From Parasedimentitalea marina (GTDB taxonomy: Bacteria; Pseudomonadota; Alphaproteobacteria; Rhodobacterales; Rhodobacteraceae), in NCBI RefSeq assembly GCF_004006175.1, contig NZ_CP033219.1, forward strand, positions 2,356,001 to 2,420,000: a stretch of 64,000 bases of DNA, given 5' to 3'. How positions within the stretch are numbered: the stretch's first letter is position 1; each line of letters opens with the position of its first letter. The notes below the pieces were generated by a model. The model did not search any database. It was not told where the DNA came from and saw only the letters and a list, made by a program, of their open reading frames with translations. Below are positions 59,519 to 64,000 of this stretch, one piece after another. The position numbers and the translations under genes are program-made.

Positions 59519-61481
59519 TTTATCGGATCTCAGGACAAAGCTGGTTATTTATACCGTTTTGATTGTCCTAACCGTTGCTGGATTTATATCAGCGGTTTCA
59601 ATTGCTTTTGACCATAGAAACTCAACTGCGGCGTTTATCAGCCAGGCAACCGCGCTTGCTGAAACTTTAAGTGAAGCCGCAGTCGAGCCGATTTATAGTA
59701 TGGACGTTAGATTGCTGCGCCAACAGGTCAATTCCACTTTGACCAATGATCATGCAATCGGTGCGTATGTTCTTGATACGGATGAAAAGATCCTAACTGA
59801 TGGATCGGATGAAAATCAGTTGCGCGGGACTCAAATAAGCAGCCCGATAATCGACCACATCACGGAAACGAATGGCTGGATAACTCTCCGCGACAATGAA
59901 AACATGACGGTTGGTGGGCCAGTTCTTTTAACCGAAGGCTACGTTCTTGGTTACGTTGTTCTCGAATTTTCAATGATCGAACTTAATGATCGCCTGTTGG
60001 CGCAAGTCCGACAGACACTTGCGTTGTCGGGCCTTTGTGTTCTCATCACCTCGCTGGCAGCGATTGTGGTTTCGCGTCAGATTACCCAACCAATCATCCG
60101 ATTGACGGACTTTGCAACCCAATTAAAAAACGGGACCAGTGATCGTAAGGTTCCTGACTGTGGAAAGGGCGAAGTCGGGCGCCTTGCGCAATCATTTTCC
60201 AAAATGCTCGATCACATGGATATTTCAAACAAAAATCTGCAGAACCTTGCCGGCTCTCTAGAGAAACAAGTCAGGGACAGGACACAAGCAGCAGAAGCCG
60301 GAAGTAAGGCCAAGTCAGAGTTTTTGGCGGTTATGAGTCATGAAATTCGAACGCCAATGAACGGTGTTTTGGGAATGACCTCTTTGCTGCTTGAAACAAA
60401 GCTGAATGAAGAACAGGAAGAATACGCACGAACTATTTCAGAGTCGGGCGAAGCGTTACTAGTTATCATCAATGATATTCTCGACTTCTCCAGAATCGAG
60501 GCCGGAAAGATGGAACTGGATGAGGAACCATTTGAGCTTGAAACCTTATTATTGAGCGTTCTGAGCTTGCTTTCCCAAACAAGATTGAACGAAAACGTCA
60601 CGCTTAAGCTGGATTATGCCTCCCATATACCAAAGACATTTATCGGGGACGAAGGGCGTGTCAGGCAAATCGTCACCAATTTGGTAGGCAACTCACAGAA
60701 ATTTACTGAAAATGGTAGCATTTGTATTGGGGTGACAGGGTCATCAAAAAGTGGCGCAACAGTTCTGAATATTTCGGTAAAGGACACGGGAATTGGCATA
60801 CCAGAAAGCAAGCTGACAGGCATTTTTGACGCGTTTTCTCAAGTGGATTCGACGAACGCTCGCAGCTTTGGCGGAACAGGAATGGGACTGACAATTGCAT
60901 CCAACCTGGCGCGTTTGATGGGGGGGGACATCCGTGTAAAATCCCAAGTTGGTAAGGGGTCAACGTTCACTTTCAGATGCAAAATGAGGATTACAGAAAG
61001 TCTTGCCCCGACAGATGACTTCTCGATAGTCAAACCATCGGTTGTGACTCCCAACGACCCTCCTATTGCAAAAGATTCTAAACTCGGGGAAACGCGGAAA
61101 ATTCTTCTTGCAGATGACAACAAAACCAACAGGTTAGTTGTTCAGAGGATGCTTAAGGCTACCGATTTGCAAATCATCCACGCACAAGATGGCAGTGAAG
61201 CGGTGCAACAGTTCATAACACACAAACCAAAGCTCGTTTTCATGGATATTTCGATGCCCAAATTGACCGGCATTGAGGCAACCCGGGAAATACGTTCCTT
61301 CGAGGCCAAAAACAGCCTGTTGGCCTGTCCGATTATTGCGTTGACCGCCAATGCCATGAAAGGTGACAGGGAAAAGTATCTGGAAAATGGGATGGACGAC
61401 TATTTGAGCAAGCCCGTTAGAAAAAGCGACCTGACTGAATTAATCGCATATTGGTCGCAAGAAAGAAGTGGGCCGGGATAG
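59511..61481 (+). CDS. Hybrid sensor histidine kinase/response regulator
   Basis: A 656-residue membrane kinase. A first helix (residues 10-32), a periplasmic sensor (about 33-160), a second helix (about 163-185), HAMP and coiled coil are followed by HisKA with His277 in MSHEIRTPMNGVLGM. The ATPase domain contains NLVGNSQKFTE, DTGIGI and GGTGMGLTIASNL. A receiver domain with Asp579 (KLVFMDISMPK) ends the protein. No Hpt domain or DNA-binding regulator is encoded here. ATG at 59511 overlaps the binding-protein stop by eight bases. Confidence 0.92.
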   Translation: MTNLSDLRTKLVIYTVLIVLTVAGFISAVSIAFDHRNSTAAFISQATALAETLSEAAVEPIYSMDVRLLRQQVNSTLTNDHAIGAYVLDTDEKILTDGSDENQLRGTQISSPIIDHITETNGWITLRDNENMTVGGPVLLTEGYVLGYVVLEFSMIELNDRLLAQVRQTLALSGLCVLITSLAAIVVSRQITQPIIRLTDFATQLKNGTSDRKVPDCGKGEVGRLAQSFSKMLDHMDISNKNLQNLAGSLEKQVRDRTQAAEAGSKAKSEFLAVMSHEIRTPMNGVLGMTSLLLETKLNEEQEEYARTISESGEALLVIINDILDFSRIEAGKMELDEEPFELETLLLSVLSLLSQTRLNENVTLKLDYASHIPKTFIGDEGRVRQIVTNLVGNSQKFTENGSICIGVTGSSKSGATVLNISVKDTGIGIPESKLTGIFDAFSQVDSTNARSFGGTGMGLTIASNLARLMGGDIRVKSQVGKGSTFTFRCKMRITESLAPTDDFSIVKPSVVTPNDPPIAKDSKLGETRKILLADDNKTNRLVVQRMLKATDLQIIHAQDGSEAVQQFITHKPKLVFMDISMPKLTGIEATREIRSFEAKNSLLACPIIALTANAMKGDREKYLENGMDDYLSKPVRKSDLTELIAYWSQERSGPG

Positions 61482-61599
61482 GCTGTGGGTTGTGGGTTGT
61501 GGAAAGAAACGGACCAAATCGGACACTTGCCCAACTAGCAAGTCATATTTTTAAATACACGATCCTCGGCAATCGCAGAAAAAATTTTACCTGTACGTC

Positions 61600-62297
61600 G
61601 TCGGAGTTTTGGGGGTCAAGGGCATCCTGATGTAGGCGAGTATCTGGCTCATCTGGTTGGATATCAAGCCATGCATTATCCGCATCAGACGCCAAAAGAA
61701 CTTATTGATAAATACGACAGTGTTTATGACGAGGGCTTTGATGGCGACGGCTCAAGCATGGGGCAAAAAGGCGTCTACGCCGATTACGGTTCCGGTTGGG
61801 TCGCCGCATCGGCGGTGTCAGGTAGCTATTTAAAACCTTTTCAACCGAAGGCGGGTTGCGCGTGCCATTGATCGTCCGCTTCCCAACCGTCGTCGAGCCC
61901 GGCAGCCAGGTGGATAGCTTCGCTTATGTGCGTGACATCATGCCGACCATTCTCGAAATTGCCGCGGTCGACACTCCGGGTCCTATTTATGAGGATCGCG
62001 AGATCTATGTTCCTGATGGGATCAGCATGCTTTCGGTGATGAAGGCAGAAACAACTGGCGTTCGCGGCGAAGATGCAGAATCTGGATCCAAAAGGAACAG
62101 GCGATTGGGAACTTTTCGACTTCGATGCCGATCCGTCCGAGTTGAACAACCTCGCTGATCAGTTACCGGATCTTGTTGAGGAGCTGATAGCCTTTTACGC
62201 CAGCTATTCTGAACAGGTGAACCTTGTGCTGGTCCCGGATGGATACAATCCGCTTGAGCAGACCGTGAAAAATGCCCGGCGTGGCGCCTCTCACTGA
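61600..62297 (+). pseudogene. Arylsulfatase pseudogene, C-terminal pieces
   Basis: Three pieces of a type-I sulfatase follow one another in different frames. Frame A to 61868 reads QAMHYPHQTPKELIDKYDSV and GQKGVYADYGSGWVAASAVS. Frame B from about 61840 reads STEGGLRVPLIVRFPTVVEP and YVRDIMPTILEIAAVDTPG. Frame C from about 62072 reads GTGDWELFDFDADPSELNNL. The N-terminal domain with the formylglycine cysteine is missing and internal parts are deleted. It is not functional. Confidence 0.85.
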
Positions 62298-62586
62298 CTG
62301 AACTCAACATCTGGGCGGTCCCGCAACCGGGGCAGCGTCAAGACACAGCTGGCCCGGTAGAGGTCTCCGCGCGCGTGACTGAAAGCAGGTGGCGCATTGC
62401 CACTGTGCTGGGCTTCACCGCAGCAGGTCGGCGCAGCATGGAATACCCGTGCAGGAACATGGGATACGATCTTCCATCTAGGAGCATCAAAATTTCTACA
62501 ATAAGCTGATTATCTCTCCCAAAATTCAATTTTTTTAAAACTTTTGCAGATACGACGGGAGGTGACTTTTCACAAAGGACTTTGCG

Positions 62587-64000
62587 ATGCCCACCGCCTC
62601 AGAACTACCTATCGATACCAGTGCCACGGCATCTGACATGGCGGATGCAATGTTCGGAAACGGCATTACAATCGTCAGCGCCAGCTATTCAGGCGCTCAA
62701 TCCGCCTCTGGGATCTATACCAATGGAGATGAGGTTGCTCCGGATATAACGCCTTCCGATACCGGCGTCATTCTATCGACTGGGCGGGCTGATGACATCA
62801 CCAATAGCAGCGGCGATGTGAATACATCAGCTTCGACCTCGACCAATCACCAGTTGGACGGGACTAGCGATTTAGACGCGATCGCCGGGATGACGACCTA
62901 TGATGCGGCTGTTTTTGAGGCCACTTTCATCCCCGAGGGGACAACTTTGACGATGCAGATCACCTTCTCATCGGAAGAGTATCTGGAATATGTGAACGAA
63001 GGTTTCAATGACGCTGTAGGTGTATGGGTCAACGGTGAGCAGGCTGAATTGACCATCGGTGAAGGCGATATTTCAATCGACAATATCAACGACGGTTCGA
63101 ACGAAAACCTCTATGTTGATAACGCTCAGTCGGATGATACCTACAACACCGAAATGGACGGGTTTACCGTAACTCTAACGCTTAAAGCGACCGTTATACC
63201 TGGTGAGGAAAATACGATCACAATTGGCATCGCTGATGCCGGAGACCATGCATATGATTCCAATCTCCTTATCGCCGGTGACTCAGTCCAGACTGCACTG
63301 ATTGCCACCGATGACGAGTTTACGATCAATGGTGACGGGGCTCTGGATCTGGATATCCTGGGCAATGACATCCACGCTGCTGGTTCCAGCTTAACGATCA
63401 CCCACATTAATGGTCAGCCGGTTAGCTCTGGCGACACTGTTACCTTAGCCACCGGTGAAGAGGTCACTCTGAATGCAGACGGAACTTTTTCCATCGTCAA
63501 CGGCACAGACGTGGAAGAAACCAACACTTTCTCATATACGGTCGAAGATGACCTGGGTAATAGCGATGTTGGATTTGTACAGGTTACCACAGCACCCTGT
63601 TTTGTAGCGGGAACACTGATTGATACGGTCGACGGGCCGGTGCCCGTGGAAGAACTTGAACCAGGGATGCAGGTCCAAACCCGGGATCATGGCCCGCAGA
63701 AGTTGCGCTGGATTGGCCAAACCACCCGCCTTGCCCAAGGCTCTGATGCGCCGGTGGTTTTGGCTGCCAATGCATTGGGCAATCACCGCCGTATTGCTCT
63801 TTCCCCTAACCACCGGATCTTGATTTCTACCGATATGGCCGAGTTGCTGTTTGGGCAGGCCGAAGTTTTGGTGAAGGCCAAGGATTTGGTGAATGATCAT
63901 ACCATAAAAATTGTGTCGGATGGTCGTTCGGTAACCTATGTGCATGTACTTTTTGATCAGCATGAAATCATTTGTGGCAATGGTTTGGAAACCGAAAGTT
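62587..64000 (+). CDS. Choice-of-anchor L / Hint-domain protein, 3' end outside window
   Basis: The frame is open for at least 471 residues to the window edge. Residues 1-230 have the choice-of-anchor L pattern (ATASDMADAMFGNGITIVSA, then FSSEEYLEYVNEGFNDAVGV). Then comes a cadherin/VCBS-like linker (DDEFTINGDGALDLDILGND), and from about 338 a Hint (hedgehog/intein) domain starting CFVAGTLIDTVDGPVPVEEL. Such proteins are frequent in Rhodobacteraceae and are probably secreted by a type I system, though no C-terminal signal can be seen here. AAGGA precedes the ATG. Confidence 0.85.
   Translation, partial: MPTASELPIDTSATASDMADAMFGNGITIVSASYSGAQSASGIYTNGDEVAPDITPSDTGVILSTGRADDITNSSGDVNTSASTSTNHQLDGTSDLDAIAGMTTYDAAVFEATFIPEGTTLTMQITFSSEEYLEYVNEGFNDAVGVWVNGEQAELTIGEGDISIDNINDGSNENLYVDNAQSDDTYNTEMDGFTVTLTLKATVIPGEENTITIGIADAGDHAYDSNLLIAGDSVQTALIATDDEFTINGDGALDLDILGNDIHAAGSSLTITHINGQPVSSGDTVTLATGEEVTLNADGTFSIVNGTDVEETNTFSYTVEDDLGNSDVGFVQVTTAPCFVAGTLIDTVDGPVPVEELEPGMQVQTRDHGPQKLRWIGQTTRLAQGSDAPVVLAANALGNHRRIALSPNHRILISTDMAELLFGQAEVLVKAKDLVNDHTIKIVSDGRSVTYVHVLFDQHEIICGNGLETES

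Overview
The window reads as chromosome of a marine alphaproteobacterium of the Rhodobacteraceae (Roseobacter group, close to Phaeobacter/Ruegeria-type genomes). The evidence is a circularly permuted two-piece tmRNA gene whose tag reads ANDNRAPMALAA, a trgA-trgB-cysK locus as first described in Rhodobacter sphaeroides, the zeta-subunit inhibitor of the alphaproteobacterial ATP synthase, an SspB-alpha adaptor, a methionine synthase split into separate proteins with a DUF1638 partner, acrylyl-CoA reductase, and many small families typical of the group (DUF4169, ribbon-helix-helix, PA0069-type radical SAM). This placement is from family knowledge; no database search was run.

Layout. 1-1.9 kb: the 5' part of a BTAD/TolB-type regulator running off the left edge, a decayed serine-recombinase gene and tRNA-Ser(GGA). 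1.9-9.7 kb: a tightly overlapping leftward block trgA-trgB-cysK-mscS-alaX, then a class-V PLP enzyme and a VOC protein. 9.8-15.7 kb: acuI, a GntR/FCD regulator, ssrA, an NTF2-like protein, the chromate pair chrB-like/chrA, and sspB. 15.7-22.4 kb: a secreted protein, fumC with three small trailing genes, a cytochrome P450 coupled to a membrane alpha/beta hydrolase, ccdA and a TusA-like protein. 22.5-31.7 kb: rne with a long leader, the dctBD two-component pair, purC-purS-purQ, ATPase zeta subunit. 32-38 kb: homocysteine methyltransferase, radical SAM protein, B12-binding protein, DUF1638 protein, sufE, a lipoprotein and rnd. 38.3-41 kb: purMN, a CAT-anticodon tRNA and an IS5-type transposase relic. 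41-47.1 kb: a complete ribose operon rbsBACDK plus LacI-type regulator with a palindromic operator. 47.3-52.5 kb: speA, carboxynorspermidine synthase, nspC, speB. 52.7-58.2 kb: a Gfo/Idh oxidoreductase and the mdeR-mdeA-mdeB methionine degradation set. 58.6-61.5 kb: a PhnD-like binding protein coupled to a hybrid histidine kinase. 61.6-64 kb: a sulfatase pseudogene and the start of a choice-of-anchor L/Hint-domain surface protein.

How the genes work together. Sulfur and one-carbon metabolism recur: cysteine synthesis, SufE and TusA-like sulfur transfer, a multi-protein B12-dependent methionine synthase, and methionine breakdown to methanethiol and 2-oxobutyrate, the latter probably oxidised to propionyl-CoA. 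AcuI feeds the same propionyl-CoA pool. The polyamine operon encodes a complete route from arginine through agmatine and putrescine to spermidine that needs no S-adenosylmethionine decarboxylase. tmRNA and SspB, about 3 kb apart, act in the same protein-tagging and degradation pathway.

Most of the window is ordinary core chromosome. The items that most merit a second look are the DctD homologue that lacks GAFTGA, the split methionine synthase cluster, the overlapping trgAB-cysK-mscS-alaX block, the binding-protein/hybrid-kinase pair with no visible output gene, a dispersed intergenic repeat that supplies a gene's stop codon, and the decayed mobile-element fragments beside both tRNA genes.
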